DNA of 64,000 bases from Lewinellaceae bacterium (GCA_016708875.1 JADJFA010000004.1:310001-374000); one strand, 5' to 3'. Shown: positions 35,269 through 45,154, counted from the first letter of the stretch. A program made the numbers and translations. The notes: a model not told the origin generated them from the letters alone.

Positions 35269-37098
35269 TTAGTGGGCAACCACAATTGGTTTCATCGTAG
35301 AACCTTCAGCAGTACGAATCCAGAGATAGTAAGTGCCAGCAGGAAGGCTCTTGACATTGAGCGTCATCATCCCGTTCTGGAAATTTTTCTCCACTTTGGA
35401 GCCTACTACCATTTGGCCTTTCCCGTCAATAACAGAAGCTGCTACTGAAGCATTCACAGCATCCAATTTCAATTCAAGATTCACAAACTCATTGGCTGGG
35501 TTTGGCGTGATGTTTATTTTAGATGCATCCAAGGTTTTTGGCTCCACAGTCTTCACCCCAGGCACGAATCCGTCAAGTTGAAGACGTTGGATCACCATAG
35601 CTCCTTGCCAGCCTCCAGTGAAAAGCGAGCCAAAATAAAGTGGTGTAGTAGGATATCCCGTAAAGGCTGCATAGCCTACGTCCCGAGAATTGGAAAAGCG
35701 CGGAGCAATGCCAAGTCCTACGGCAGTTCCATCATAAATCAAGGAAATGTAGTATGCCTGGTCTACTTCCAAGTCAACTCCAGGTGTGCCCAGATTGATA
35801 TCATTCAAAGGAACATGAATCAGGTCACCGTCCAACTCATTGCCAGTTATGACATATTCTTCATAGCTCAGCAACCCAGCACCGAGGTCATCAGTGAAGC
35901 TGGAAGAAAGGTCGCCAGCGCCATCTCCGTCCACGTCTGCTTTATACAATGCAACGCCAACGATACTGGCCGACGGGTTTGAAGGATCAAACAAGGCCGC
36001 AGCATTCGATAACCCGAAAGTGGCATAAGTCGCCTTTGCAGGGGCATCACTGCCCATCAGAACCAGACCACCACTTTGGATATAGAAATTTGCACCTGCA
36101 AAATCAGCATCGGAAGGTCCTACACCACCTGGATCTACCTCTAAATTATCGGTAGCGAAGGTGTAATCGGTGTGTTCAAAGTAGCTATACACCGAGTCAA
36201 TGGGTTCGTTGTATTTGTCGTTGGTGAAAAGTACTGTGTGCTTGCCTTTTGCTGCAGGGGCCAGGTACGGAGGAAACACGATGAATGAATCTACACCAGG
36301 CTCGCAAACGGGCATGTTGTAAGTCACCGAACCAGTATGTGTTCCACTTGGATCAATAAAATCGGCCTTCAAGTTTACATCCGTTTGTGTAGCACCAGAG
36401 CGGTTGTTGTACAACACAGTGATGGCTTGCATAGTACCCACCTGGTTTACTGGGGTAGCGTACATCGAAGCAGAGGTTGGCCCTGTCAAGCGAGGAAAAG
36501 AGAAGCAAATATTTACCGTTTGGCCTGCAGCCAATGCACCGTCAATCTCCTCACCTGTCATACGCTCGATGAAAACAGCCGGGATGGTTGCAGTGGATGC
36601 GCTATCCAAACCAGTCAAGCCACCTAGGTATTGGGTTGCGTTGGCAAAAGTGGTACAAGGGCCGTCTTGTGCATTAGCATAGTGGTTTACAATAATGGCA
36701 GCAATGGCGCCAGATTTTTTCGCCCATGAGACTTTGACGCTGAATCCACATGTTCCACGACGGATCAATGCGATTTTCCCTGCCAAAGCACTGGCATTCG
36801 TAAAGGCCGTACAGCCCAATGAATCGTCGGCCCAAACTACTTCACCGCAGAGTTCGCCCGTTATATCTGCACCCCAAGGCATAGGGGGATCGCCAGCAGT
36901 CTGTCCAATCCATTGGCATACACCGGGGTCAAACCCATGCACAATGGTTTGTGCAATGCTTGCAGGGGAAGTGATTTGAATCACAAAACCGTCGTCGTCG
37001 GTGCCTTGCACACCTTGTGAATAGGCGGTGTTGACGACCAGGAATTGTGCAAAGAGAAAAAGGAGAAGGGCAGGAAAATTAGTCAGAATTTTTTTCAT
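35269..37098 (-). CDS. Secreted PA-domain protein with T9SS type A tail, paralogue 1
   Basis: 609 residues. Signal peptide (MKKILTNFPALLLFLFAQFLVVNTAYSQ); N-terminal unknown strand (DDDGFVIQITSPASIAQ); a PA (protease-associated) domain around 85-205 (GEVVWADDSLGCTAF; ALIRRGTCGFSVKVSWAKKSGAIAAIIVNHY; ATIPAVFIERMTGEEI); a long beta region (MYATPVNQVGTMQAITVLYNN; DVDGDGAGDLSSSFTDD); type A tail (INITPNPANEFVNLELKL... LPAGTYYLWIRTAEG). No peptidase domain is present, so PA here may serve binding or stability. Strongly similar along its whole length to the gene at 37321-39090, so a recent tandem duplication. Confidence 0.88.
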   Translation of the reverse strand: MKKILTNFPALLLFLFAQFLVVNTAYSQGVQGTDDDGFVIQITSPASIAQTIVHGFDPGVCQWIGQTAGDPPMPWGADITGELCGEVVWADDSLGCTAFTNASALAGKIALIRRGTCGFSVKVSWAKKSGAIAAIIVNHYANAQDGPCTTFANATQYLGGLTGLDSASTATIPAVFIERMTGEEIDGALAAGQTVNICFSFPRLTGPTSASMYATPVNQVGTMQAITVLYNNRSGATQTDVNLKADFIDPSGTHTGSVTYNMPVCEPGVDSFIVFPPYLAPAAKGKHTVLFTNDKYNEPIDSVYSYFEHTDYTFATDNLEVDPGGVGPSDADFAGANFYIQSGGLVLMGSDAPAKATYATFGLSNAAALFDPSNPSASIVGVALYKADVDGDGAGDLSSSFTDDLGAGLLSYEEYVITGNELDGDLIHVPLNDINLGTPGVDLEVDQAYYISLIYDGTAVGLGIAPRFSNSRDVGYAAFTGYPTTPLYFGSLFTGGWQGAMVIQRLQLDGFVPGVKTVEPKTLDASKINITPNPANEFVNLELKLDAVNASVAASVIDGKGQMVVGSKVEKNFQNGMMTLNVKSLPAGTYYLWIRTAEGSTMKPIVVAH

Positions 37099-37139
37099 AG
37101 CTGAAAATGACTGTTTAGGTTAACATGAATGTTGAGTGA

Positions 37140-37147
37140 CAAAGGTA
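37140..37147 (-). promoter_or_regulatory. -7 box (TACCTTTG) before PA paralogue 1
   Basis: Exact TAnnTTTG on the minus strand, 41 bases before the ATG at 37098. The -33 position has no TTG. Its separate promoter fits with the terminator that ends the upstream paralogue. Confidence 0.45.
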
Positions 37148-37253
37148 ACATGTTCAGGCTATTTGGCGGGTGTAACATTTGGATATTCGACGACATTTGG
37201 AATTGAAACGCTATAGGTTTGAACAATTTTTACTAGTCAAAAAAGGAAGAATC

Positions 37254-37290
37254 AAAAAAAGCGTGGCCCGGCAGAATTGCCGGGCCACGC
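37254..37290 (-). terminator. Intrinsic terminator after PA paralogue 2
   Basis: 13-nt perfect arms (37261-37273, 37278-37290; GCGTGGCCCGGCA), 4-base loop, then on the minus strand seven T (37260-37254). It ends transcription of the gene at 37321-39090, so the two paralogues are separate units. Confidence 0.93.
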
Positions 37291-37320
37291 TTCAAAGTTA
37301 ATTCAAATTGCCTGAAAAAA

Positions 37321-39090
37321 TTAATGGCAAATTGCAATTTGTTTCATCGTAGAGCCTTCTGCAGTACGAATCCACATGAAATAATTGCCTGAAGGAAGGG
37401 AATTGACGTTGAAATTCATCACCCCGTTTTGGATGTTTTTCTCCACCTTAGTGCTTACAGCCAAACCACCCTTTGCATCAAGGATAGAAACTGCCACCGA
37501 AGGGTTCACAGCGTCCAACTTGAGTTCAAGATTCACATACTCGTTGGCCGGATTTGGTGTGATGTTGATTTTGGAAGCATCCAATTTTTTAGGTTCCACT
37601 GCACTAGAGGAGCCTCCAACAAATCCTTCGAGTTGTAGGCGTTGAACCACCGTTGCACCAGACCAGCCACCTGTGTACAGTTGGCCAAAGTAGAGAGGCG
37701 TAGTTGGATAGCCAGTGAAAGAAGCATATCCGGGATCAATGCTGTTAGCAAAACGCGGAGCAACACCAAGGCCTACCGCAGTACCATCATAAATCAAGGA
37801 AATGTAGTAGGCCTGGTCAGCCTCCAAGTCAACCCCAGGAGTGCCCAGATTGATGTCGTTCAAAGGAATATCAATATATTGACCATCCACCTCATTGCCG
37901 GTTATCACATATTCTTCGTAGCTGAGAAGCCCTGCGCCGAGGTCGTCTGTGAAACTGGAAGAAAGGTCACCAGCGCCATCGCCATCAACGTCTGCTTTAT
38001 ACAGCGCAATACCAACGACACTTGCCGTTGGGTTTGAAGGATCAAATACAGCTGAGGCATTCGAAATTCCAAAGGTTGCGTAGGTAGCCCTGGCAGGAGT
38101 ACTGCCCATTAAGGTCAGGCCACCGCTTTGGATATAAAAGTTCGCAGTCGCAAAATCGGCATCGGAAGGGCCTACGCCGCCTGGGTCGTTTGCCAGGTTG
38201 TCTGTGGCAAACGTGTAGTCTGTGTGTTCGAAGTAGCTGTACAGTGAGTCAAGAGCCTCATTGTGAAGGTTGTTAGTGAAAAGCACGGTGTGCTTGCCTT
38301 TGGCCGCAGGGGCTAGGTAGGGAGGAAACACAATGAATGAATCCACACCAGGCTCACAAACGGGCATGTTATAGGTCACGCTGCCAGTGAGTGCACCGCT
38401 AGGGTCGTGGAATTCCGCTTTCAAATTTACGTCAGTTTCTGTTACCCCAGAGCGGTTGTTGTAAGTCACGGTAATCGCCTGCATCGGGCCTACTTGATCC
38501 AGCGGCGTTGCATACATCGAGGCAGACGTTGGGGTAAGCAATCGTGGGAACAGGAAACATGCATTCACCGTTTCGCCGGCTGCAATGGCGGCATCAATTT
38601 GCTCGCCTGTCTGGCGGTGAATCAAGATGGACGGTATAGTGACCGCAGCTGCACTATCTCCAGCAGCCATTCCACCAATGTTCCAAGTACAAGGGCCGTC
38701 GGTTGCAGTATCGTAATGGTTTACAACAATGACCGCTATTGCACCAGCTTGTTGCGCATGGTACACTTTGAGGCTGAAATTGCAGGTTTTGCGGCGAACC
38801 AACGCAATTTTGCCCGTCAAGTCATTGATAACCGGGGTACAGCCCAAGGAGTCGTCAGCCCAGACGAGGTCTCCACAAAAGGCCTGATCTGGAGTGAGGC
38901 TTGGGCCGAAAACGGCTCCTTCATAGCCGCATTCAGCAGCAAGTAAAAGGTTTTGTGCAATGTTGGCGGGCGAGGTTATAGAAAACACGAAACCGTCATC
39001 ATCGGTGCCTTCAGCACCTTGTGCATTCAAGGTTTGCGATGCCGTAATTGACAAAGCGAGCAACAGGAGAAAGTTGAAAATTTTGTTCAT
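37321..39090 (-). CDS. Secreted PA-domain protein with T9SS type A tail, paralogue 2
   Basis: 589 residues, same layout as its neighbour. Signal peptide MNKIFNFLLLLALSITASQTLNAQ; PA domain (GDLVWADDSLGCTPVINDLTG; ALVRRKTCNFSLKVYHAQQAGAIAVIVVNHYD; VTIPSILIHRQTGEQID); identical stretches such as CEPGVDSFIVFPPYLAPAAK; type A tail (INITPNPANEYVNLELKL). It differs from paralogue 1 mainly near the N-terminus and in the segment just before the PA core, which could alter ligand binding. It has its own promoter and terminator. Confidence 0.88.
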   Translation of the reverse strand: MNKIFNFLLLLALSITASQTLNAQGAEGTDDDGFVFSITSPANIAQNLLLAAECGYEGAVFGPSLTPDQAFCGDLVWADDSLGCTPVINDLTGKIALVRRKTCNFSLKVYHAQQAGAIAVIVVNHYDTATDGPCTWNIGGMAAGDSAAAVTIPSILIHRQTGEQIDAAIAAGETVNACFLFPRLLTPTSASMYATPLDQVGPMQAITVTYNNRSGVTETDVNLKAEFHDPSGALTGSVTYNMPVCEPGVDSFIVFPPYLAPAAKGKHTVLFTNNLHNEALDSLYSYFEHTDYTFATDNLANDPGGVGPSDADFATANFYIQSGGLTLMGSTPARATYATFGISNASAVFDPSNPTASVVGIALYKADVDGDGAGDLSSSFTDDLGAGLLSYEEYVITGNEVDGQYIDIPLNDINLGTPGVDLEADQAYYISLIYDGTAVGLGVAPRFANSIDPGYASFTGYPTTPLYFGQLYTGGWSGATVVQRLQLEGFVGGSSSAVEPKKLDASKINITPNPANEYVNLELKLDAVNPSVAVSILDAKGGLAVSTKVEKNIQNGVMNFNVNSLPSGNYFMWIRTAEGSTMKQIAICH

Positions 39091-39133
39091 AATTAAAAGA
39101 GCAGATTAAGTTTGACTTGAAATGTTGAAAGGC

Positions 39134-39162
39134 AAAGATAGAAACCTCCCAAAATTGACAAC
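39134..39162 (-). promoter_or_regulatory. Bacteroidota promoter before PA paralogue 2
   Basis: On the minus strand: TTG (39162-39160), 18-base spacer, TATCTTTG (39141-39134). This matches the phylum consensus TTG-17/19-TAnnTTTG. Transcription would start near 39128, about 38 bases before the ATG at 39090. Confidence 0.7.
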
Positions 39163-39307
39163 CCTTTTTAAGTCATTTTAGACAGTTTTTTACATTCAAG
39201 GCAAAAAGCCTTGCCTCTAAATGGCTCAAATTCATAATTTTATCCGGTTTTTTGCCGATGTTTTCAAGCAGTATTTTCAATTCATCTTTTTCCAAACAAA
39301 TTTTACC

Positions 39308-41242
39308 ATGCTAAACAAGTACCTTTTTGCTGCGCTTGCGCTCCTATTTGCCGGAGCAGTGGTTGCGCAGTCGCACTCGCCCAAGCCCCTTTTAAAATCC
39401 CCAAACTTGCCAACAAAACATTTCAGCAAAACCATAATCCCGGCCGAGTCTTTCGTGCCAGATATTGAAACCCCGAACTTGTTGAGCAAACAAAGTGCTG
39501 GCAACCGAGGTCCGGAGGAAATAGTCGGCTCTACCTACTGGGATGCACAATCATACGGGGCAATGTCTTCACGGATCTACGCAAATGCTCAAGGCGAGCC
39601 AGTGGCGCACTGGCTGTACAGTGCACAATCTACTGGTTATTCCGACCGGGGTACCGCACAGAATGTACGTGCTGGTGGCACATGGGGAGGCGTGACCGGA
39701 CGCGAAGAAGCCAACAGAACAGGTTTCCCTGCTGCAGCCATGCTCGGCGACGGTTCCGAGATAATCATCAGCCACAATACCGGAACTACACCTTGGGCGA
39801 TTTGGATGGCAAAAAAAGCACCCGGCAGCAGTACTTGGACAGAAACTGCCCTGCCCGGACCTCCTGGTGGTATAAGAATGCTTTGGCCCAAGATTGCAAT
39901 CGGAGGTACCGACAATATGACAATTCACATTATCGCAATCACCGCTCCGGTCGGAGGTGCAACATTTGGCTCGATCTATGATGGACTTGACGGGCATCTG
40001 TTATACTACCGTTCTACAGACGGTGGAAGCACCTGGGATAAGCAGTATGTAAAAATCCCTGGAATTGATGATAGCCAATACGATGGCTTTTCAGCCGATT
40101 CTTACACCATAGATGCATCTGGTAACACGGTGGCCGTCGGTGTATTCCTCGCTTACGACTGGAATGACATGCTCATTTACAAATCCACTGACAACGGGGA
40201 AAATTGGTCTGATATGATCATGCGTGATTTTCCTGACGCGTTGGAAGGCTACACTCCCCAACCCGGCTTGGAGTACACAATTGATGATATTACAGAAATT
40301 GACACGCTCGCACCCGAGGCATTGGCGGTCATGACAAACGACGGCTTTGGGTCAGTCCTGATAGACCAAAACGGCCAGGTTCACGTGTGGTTTGGCAGGA
40401 TGTACGTGATTGACAACGATTTTACAGACTCCAGCTCGTTCATTTATCCTGGCATGAATGGCATTTTATATTGGAAGGAAAGTTGGGGGGCAAACAATCT
40501 TCAAATTATAACCGGAGCTTTTGATTATGATAATAATGGCAGCATCATCATGTCCAATGATCAAATTGCCCCTTATGGTGGCGCTAATATTTCCAGTTTC
40601 CCTGTAACCGGAATTGACGCAGATGGAACCTTGTATCTGTGCTACTCTGCCGTCAACGAGCAATTTATCAGTGCTGACAACTTTGATTTTTTCAGGCACC
40701 TTTATCTGATGAAATCAACAAGCAACGGAGAAGACTGGGGCGATGCCCTTGAATTGACCGCTGCTCCCTATGTTGAAGTAGAAATAGCCCCTTTTGTTGA
40801 GTGTGTTTGGCCCTCCATGCCGCGCAATATTGGGGACAAAGTTTGGGTGTTGTATCAACAAGATTACACTCCTGGAACAAATGTTTGGGGTGCTCACCAC
40901 GATCCGTTGGAGAATACAATGAATTGGGTGGAGGTTGATCCTGATGATTTACCTGTTGGGGCGCACGAAGTTCCCAAACCCAGTCCATCCCTTGCTTTAA
41001 ACCTTTCGCCAAACCCAGCTTCGGAAACTTCGGTGCTCTCTGCTACACTGTCCGGAGAATCTGATGTAAGCGTTGAAATTTTTGACCTTCTGGGTAATCG
41101 AGTTTTCCAACAAAGCGTTCCATCAGTAGCTGGCCGCCAATATTTTCCACTCCCAGTACAAAATTTACATACAGGCTCTTACTGGGTACGCATTACTGAA
41201 GGCAAACAGTTTGGCATCACTAAATTGGTGGTTGCCAAATAA
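39308..41242 (+). CDS. Secreted BNR/sialidase-like repeat protein with T9SS type A tail
   Basis: About 644 residues from the ATG at 39308, which gives a proper signal peptide (MLNKYLFAALALLFAGAVVAQ); the open frame upstream adds 29 unlikely residues. The body has Asp-box-like units of BNR propellers (YRSTDGGSTWDKQYV; YKSTDNGENWSDMI; LMKSTSNGEDWGDALE), and ends in a type A tail (LNLSPNPASETSVLSATL... LHTGSYWVRITEG). BNR proteins include sialidases, but no clear catalytic Arg/Tyr set is visible, so a glycan-binding or unknown role is equally likely. Followed by a strong terminator. Confidence 0.85.
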   Translation: MLNKYLFAALALLFAGAVVAQSHSPKPLLKSPNLPTKHFSKTIIPAESFVPDIETPNLLSKQSAGNRGPEEIVGSTYWDAQSYGAMSSRIYANAQGEPVAHWLYSAQSTGYSDRGTAQNVRAGGTWGGVTGREEANRTGFPAAAMLGDGSEIIISHNTGTTPWAIWMAKKAPGSSTWTETALPGPPGGIRMLWPKIAIGGTDNMTIHIIAITAPVGGATFGSIYDGLDGHLLYYRSTDGGSTWDKQYVKIPGIDDSQYDGFSADSYTIDASGNTVAVGVFLAYDWNDMLIYKSTDNGENWSDMIMRDFPDALEGYTPQPGLEYTIDDITEIDTLAPEALAVMTNDGFGSVLIDQNGQVHVWFGRMYVIDNDFTDSSSFIYPGMNGILYWKESWGANNLQIITGAFDYDNNGSIIMSNDQIAPYGGANISSFPVTGIDADGTLYLCYSAVNEQFISADNFDFFRHLYLMKSTSNGEDWGDALELTAAPYVEVEIAPFVECVWPSMPRNIGDKVWVLYQQDYTPGTNVWGAHHDPLENTMNWVEVDPDDLPVGAHEVPKPSPSLALNLSPNPASETSVLSATLSGESDVSVEIFDLLGNRVFQQSVPSVAGRQYFPLPVQNLHTGSYWVRITEGKQFGITKLVVAK

Positions 41243-41274
41243 TCACGCTTTTAGATAAATCTCCATGTTTTTTA

Positions 41275-41309
41275 GAGGCCGCCCTAGTCAAGGCGGCCTC
41301 TTTTTTTTT
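41275..41309 (+). terminator. Intrinsic terminator after the BNR gene
   Basis: 9-nt perfect arms (41275-41283, 41292-41300; GAGGCCGCC) and nine T. A textbook rho-independent terminator. Confidence 0.95.
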
Positions 41310-41566
41310 GCAAAAAAATATTCAACCGATTGCAAATAAAATTTGAACAAGGCCGTTTCACCCGTTCACCCACCATAGCCTGTTTAGGGCGAAGGCGGGT
41401 AATAATCCAAGTTTCGCCGCCTGGCGAACATTCGACATCCCCGCCTCCGAATTCCACCTGATTTCTAGTATTTTCCGTTGAACGTAATCCGTTCAGTCAA
41501 TGGGTTCATTGCGAACCTCGTTCAACGAACCTAGATTGCAACGTTTATATCTTAAACCGATTTACA
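41310..41566. other. 257-base spacer before the DUF1800 gene, nothing firm
   Basis: With the terminator, this makes a gap of about 320 bases between genes. It holds a short CACCC...GGCGGGT segment resembling the TTTACCCGCC repeats (41370-41400) and several GTTGAAC/GTTCAAC words (41480-41530) that could form weak pairing. No protein gene or promoter consensus is visible. Confidence 0.5.
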
Positions 41567-43222
41567 ATGGCTTCTTTGAATCCTCTCTCCGGGGTTTTGG
41601 GGCGGCGCAATGCAGCACATTTGCTGCGACGTGCGACGTTCCGACAATCCCGTGCAAAGATTGACGAGATGGCTGGCCAAACTGCCGCCGAAGCGCTCGC
41701 CTCCTTGCTTACCGCCTACCCGCTCCAACTCGATCAACCCGTTTATTCCGATGGTGTCGCTGCACCTGTTACCTGGGTGAATCCGCCGCAAGCCCCAAGT
41801 GCTACACTGCCTGGAGATGACGCCGACCTGACCCGTTTTGTGATGGGTTGGTGGGTCAACGAGGCACTGCACGATCCCGGCACTTCCCACCGAATGGCGC
41901 TGTTTTTCCACCAATTTCTCGCCGTAGATGCCGCCAGCGGCAACAGCATGGAATTCTTTGATTATCTGGCATTGCTGCGTTGGGGAAGTTTGGGCAATTT
42001 GAAAAAATTGGTCACGAAAATGGTCACGGACAACTGCATGCTCACGTATGTGGACAATGACCAAAACTTTGCCCAAAACCCCAACGAGAATTTCTCCCGG
42101 GAGTTTTTTGAACTTTTCACCGTTGGGCGTGGCCAAGCCGCCGGCCCGGGCGATTACACCACCTTCACTGAAGACGATGTAATCCAGGCTGCGCGGGTAT
42201 TTACAGGTTTCAACCACGCGCAACGCCATCAATATTCCGATCCGGAAACGGGCATTCCTGCCGGGAAAGCCTACCCGCAAAGCCACGATTTCGACCCCAA
42301 GACTTTTAGTGCCCGCTTCGGTGGCGCGACCATCACTTCAACCACTCAAGATGCTGCGGGCATGGAAGCCGAACTTAATTCATTTGTGGATTTGGTGTTC
42401 GCGCAACCTGAGGGAAGCAGGAATTTTTGCCGCAGGTTGTACCGTTTTTTTTAACGCGGAATATCCCGCAAGATGTTGAAGATGAAATCATTGCACCACT
42501 TGCGCAGTTGCTGGTGGATAGCAATTTTGAGATAAAACCAGTACTTGAAACCCTCCTGCAAAGCGAACATTTCTTCGATGTGGATGACTCGAACAACGCC
42601 GACGAAATCGTTGGCGCCCTCATCAAAAAGTCCACTCGACCTTACGCTGCAAGCGCTTACTTTTTTCCAATTGCCCATCCCCGACCCGGTGGCAGAAAAC
42701 GCTAAACATTATTCCGATTTCTACAGCGCAGCTGTGCTTGAACGGATGTTGGCCCGGGCTGGAATGGACCTTTTCTATCCGCAGGATGTGGCAGGGTATT
42801 CTGGTTATTATCAGGACCCTGCGCTCAATCGGCAGTTTTTCAATTCAGCGACTATCGTGCAGCGCTACAAACTCCCGCAGATCCTTCTGACGGGCACCCA
42901 CGCATGGGGCAGCGGCTCGAACGACCCCATCGGGACAAAACTCGACATCGCTGCCTGGTTGCGGGATAGTGGCGTCATTTCAAACCCACTGGATTCTTAC
43001 GTCATTGTACAGGAGTTGCTCTATTATCTATTCCCGGAAGAGCCTGACAACGACCGTTTTACGCACTTCTTCGTCACTGTTTTCCTCGATCAATTGCCAC
43101 CACAGGATTGGGTATATGAATGGGAAAACTACCTTACTACGGGTGATGATTCAGAGGTGAAAATTCCTCTCGGTAGGCTCTTGAATGCCGTTTTATACGC
43201 GCCGGAATACCAAGTTTTTTAA
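41567..43222 (+). CDS. DUF1800 family protein, two frameshifts
   Basis: Joined length is about 551 residues. N-terminal LRRATFRQSRAKIDEMAGQTAAEAL, ELFTVGRGQ and VIQAARVFTGF are DUF1800 hallmarks. The frame shifts at a T-run near 42452 (one T lost) to read LTRNIPQDVEDEIIAPLAQLL, and shifts back at an A-run near 42630 (one A gained) to read SPLDLTLQALTFFQLP... RLLNAVLYAPEYQVF. No signal peptide is visible. DUF1800 genes almost always precede a DUF1501 gene, as here (43322). The function is unknown; both are probably exported or envelope-linked. The compensating homopolymer indels look like sequencing errors. Confidence 0.85.
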
Positions 43223-43233
43223 GCATTTGAGGG

Positions 43234-43340
43234 GGTGGAACGATGACATGGGAACGGATTTTCCATGAGCCCGAAAACTAATTTATGCTAAAGATAGATT
43301 AAAGAAAATCCTGTCCCATCCGTGTCATCCGTGTTCCACC
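43234..43340. repeat. Imperfect inverted repeat, ACACGGATG-type arms, overlapping the DUF1501 frame start
   Basis: Left arm 43234-43264, right arm 43304-43340. Ends (GGTGGAAC/GTTCCACC) and inner parts (GGATTTTC/GAAAATCC) pair well, while the right arm has an extra unit of GTGTCATCC. It lies 12 bases after the DUF1800 stop, and the only start-like codon of the long DUF1501 frame (GTG at 43322) is inside it. Confidence 0.8.
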
Positions 43341-45034
43341 ATCCAAATCCATATAAACAAATCAACAACAAATCAAACGAAAATTTTCTCAAAATATTCC
43401 CCGCAGCCGGGGTGTCGCCGTTCCTGGTTAACGGCTTTCCAATGAGACCTTTTTCCAATTCTAAAATATCCCAAATACTGAATTCCTGTGATGGGGTGGA
43501 AGACCGTGTGCTGATATTGATCCAATTAAAAGGCGGCAACGATGGGGTGAATACCATTATACCCATTGCCCAATACGATGAATATGCTGCCCTGCGTCCT
43601 GTTATCAAAGTGCCGGATACCGGGCCAGAAAAATTCATCAAACTCGACAACACCCTGCCTTCCGCAGATCAGGTTGGCTTGCACCCTGTCATGACTGGCA
43701 TGAAAGAAATGTACGACAAAGGTTGGCTCAGCGTGGTGCAAGGTGTTGGTTACGAAGGACTTAACGGCTCTCACTTCAAAGGCACCGACCTCTGGATGAG
43801 CGGCGGCGATGGTACGCCAGCAAATTTCAACATCCGTTCTGGTTGGATGGCCCGAGCCTTGCAAGCCATGTACCCCGATGTACTTGGCGCTCCAATTCCG
43901 CCCGACAAAGTGTATCCCTTGGGCATCCAGGTTGGCGATCCAAACCCCTCCCTGGGCTTCCACTCGGAGACAGAACACCAGAACGTCATCAATCTTTATG
44001 GCCAGGATCCGGCTGGATTTTACTCGCTTGTACAGACCATTGGCGGCGCACCTTTGCCCAACCTGCCGGACTCAGAATACGGCGACGAACTGGCCTATAT
44101 AATGGGGGTGGAAAAAGCCGTTGACGAGTATTCGGTGTACATTACCCAGGCGTTTAATGCGGGCAGCAACGCCATTTCCAACTATCCGCAAACAACACTA
44201 GCCTACCAATTAAAAACCATTGCGCGACTCATCAAAGGTGGTTGTAAAACCAAGATTTACCTCTGCAATACGGGCGGTTTCGATACCCACGGCGACCAAC
44301 TTGCGCCTGAAGGAATCGTTACCTTGGGCGGTCATGCAGATTTGCTGCGCAATTTGTCTGATTCTGTAAAATTCTTCTTCAACGACCTGGAAGCCATGGG
44401 TTTAGGGGAGCAAGTGGCTGCTTGCACATTCTCGGAATTTGGCCGCTGCGCTAAAGAAAATGGCTCCGCAGGTACCGACCACGGCACGCTGGCGCCCATG
44501 ATGATTTTTGGAAAAACCATCCAGGCGGGCGTGAACGGCACAAACGTTGATCTCTCCAACCTGACTGGCGACAACCAGTTGCAAGGGATACAGTTTGACT
44601 ATAGGCAAGTGTTCACCACCCTGTTGCAAGACTGGTTGGGCGCAAGCAACGAAGTGCTGACTGCAACCATGTTTGATGGCTATGCCAAAATTCCGCTCGT
44701 GGACTCCGCTTTTGTGGTTAGCCCTGATTGTTATATTGGAACCACCGTAGGCATTTGGGATAAACCACTGGAGCAACAATCGCTTACCGTTTCGCCAAAT
44801 CCTGCCAACGTACGCGCAGAAGTTGCGTTCCGCACCGACAAAAACTTTGATGCGATGCTCACCTTGCACAGTCTCGGCGGAGCAATGGTGTCTGCCCAAA
44901 CCATGCGGATTCAAGCGGGGGTGAACCGGGCGTATCTTGATGTGCGGCAATTGCAACCTGGCACCTATTTCATTCGGCTGGAGGATAAATCCAGCGGAAG
45001 GGCTGAGGTTGTGAAGTTGCTGGTTGCTCGATGA
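43322..45034 (+). CDS. DUF1501 family protein with T9SS type A tail, N-terminus uncertain
   Basis: The frame opens at a GTG at 43322 inside an inverted repeat, which is unlikely to be the true start. Real similarity begins about residue 20 (NFLKIFPAAGVSPFLVNGFP), resembling the R-R-x-F-L-K Tat-type leader of DUF1501 proteins with the twin arginine and start damaged, perhaps by one lost base. The next ATG is at 43442. Core motifs: VLILIQLKGGNDGVNTIIP, NGSHFKGTDLWMSG, LCNTGGFDTHGDQ, FSEFGRCAKENGSAGTDHG. This sulfatase-like fold has unknown activity. The C-terminus is a T9SS type A tail (LTVSPNPANVRAEVAF... LQPGTYFIRLEDKSSG), an uncommon addition. Partner of the DUF1800 gene. Confidence 0.85.
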   Translation: MSSVFHHPNPYKQINNKSNENFLKIFPAAGVSPFLVNGFPMRPFSNSKISQILNSCDGVEDRVLILIQLKGGNDGVNTIIPIAQYDEYAALRPVIKVPDTGPEKFIKLDNTLPSADQVGLHPVMTGMKEMYDKGWLSVVQGVGYEGLNGSHFKGTDLWMSGGDGTPANFNIRSGWMARALQAMYPDVLGAPIPPDKVYPLGIQVGDPNPSLGFHSETEHQNVINLYGQDPAGFYSLVQTIGGAPLPNLPDSEYGDELAYIMGVEKAVDEYSVYITQAFNAGSNAISNYPQTTLAYQLKTIARLIKGGCKTKIYLCNTGGFDTHGDQLAPEGIVTLGGHADLLRNLSDSVKFFFNDLEAMGLGEQVAACTFSEFGRCAKENGSAGTDHGTLAPMMIFGKTIQAGVNGTNVDLSNLTGDNQLQGIQFDYRQVFTTLLQDWLGASNEVLTATMFDGYAKIPLVDSAFVVSPDCYIGTTVGIWDKPLEQQSLTVSPNPANVRAEVAFRTDKNFDAMLTLHSLGGAMVSAQTMRIQAGVNRAYLDVRQLQPGTYFIRLEDKSSGRAEVVKLLVAR

Positions 45035-45043
45035 TTATTTTTT

Positions 45044-45129
45044 GAACATCGGTTTGGCCGACATCGCGGAGACCTCGGAGGTCTTCGAAGACCTCCGAGG
45101 TCTCCGCGATGTCGGCCAAATCGATGTTC
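45044..45129. repeat. 86-bp near-perfect palindrome without spacer
   Basis: Two 43-nt halves (45044-45086, 45087-45129) pair 42/43 with no loop. It starts 10 bases after the DUF1501 stop and ends 26 bases before the next start. The centre is GGTCTTCGAAGACC. It lacks a T-run, so it is not a standard terminator. Confidence 0.97.
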
Positions 45130-45154
45130 CATAATTTTTCAAAATCCGATTTAC

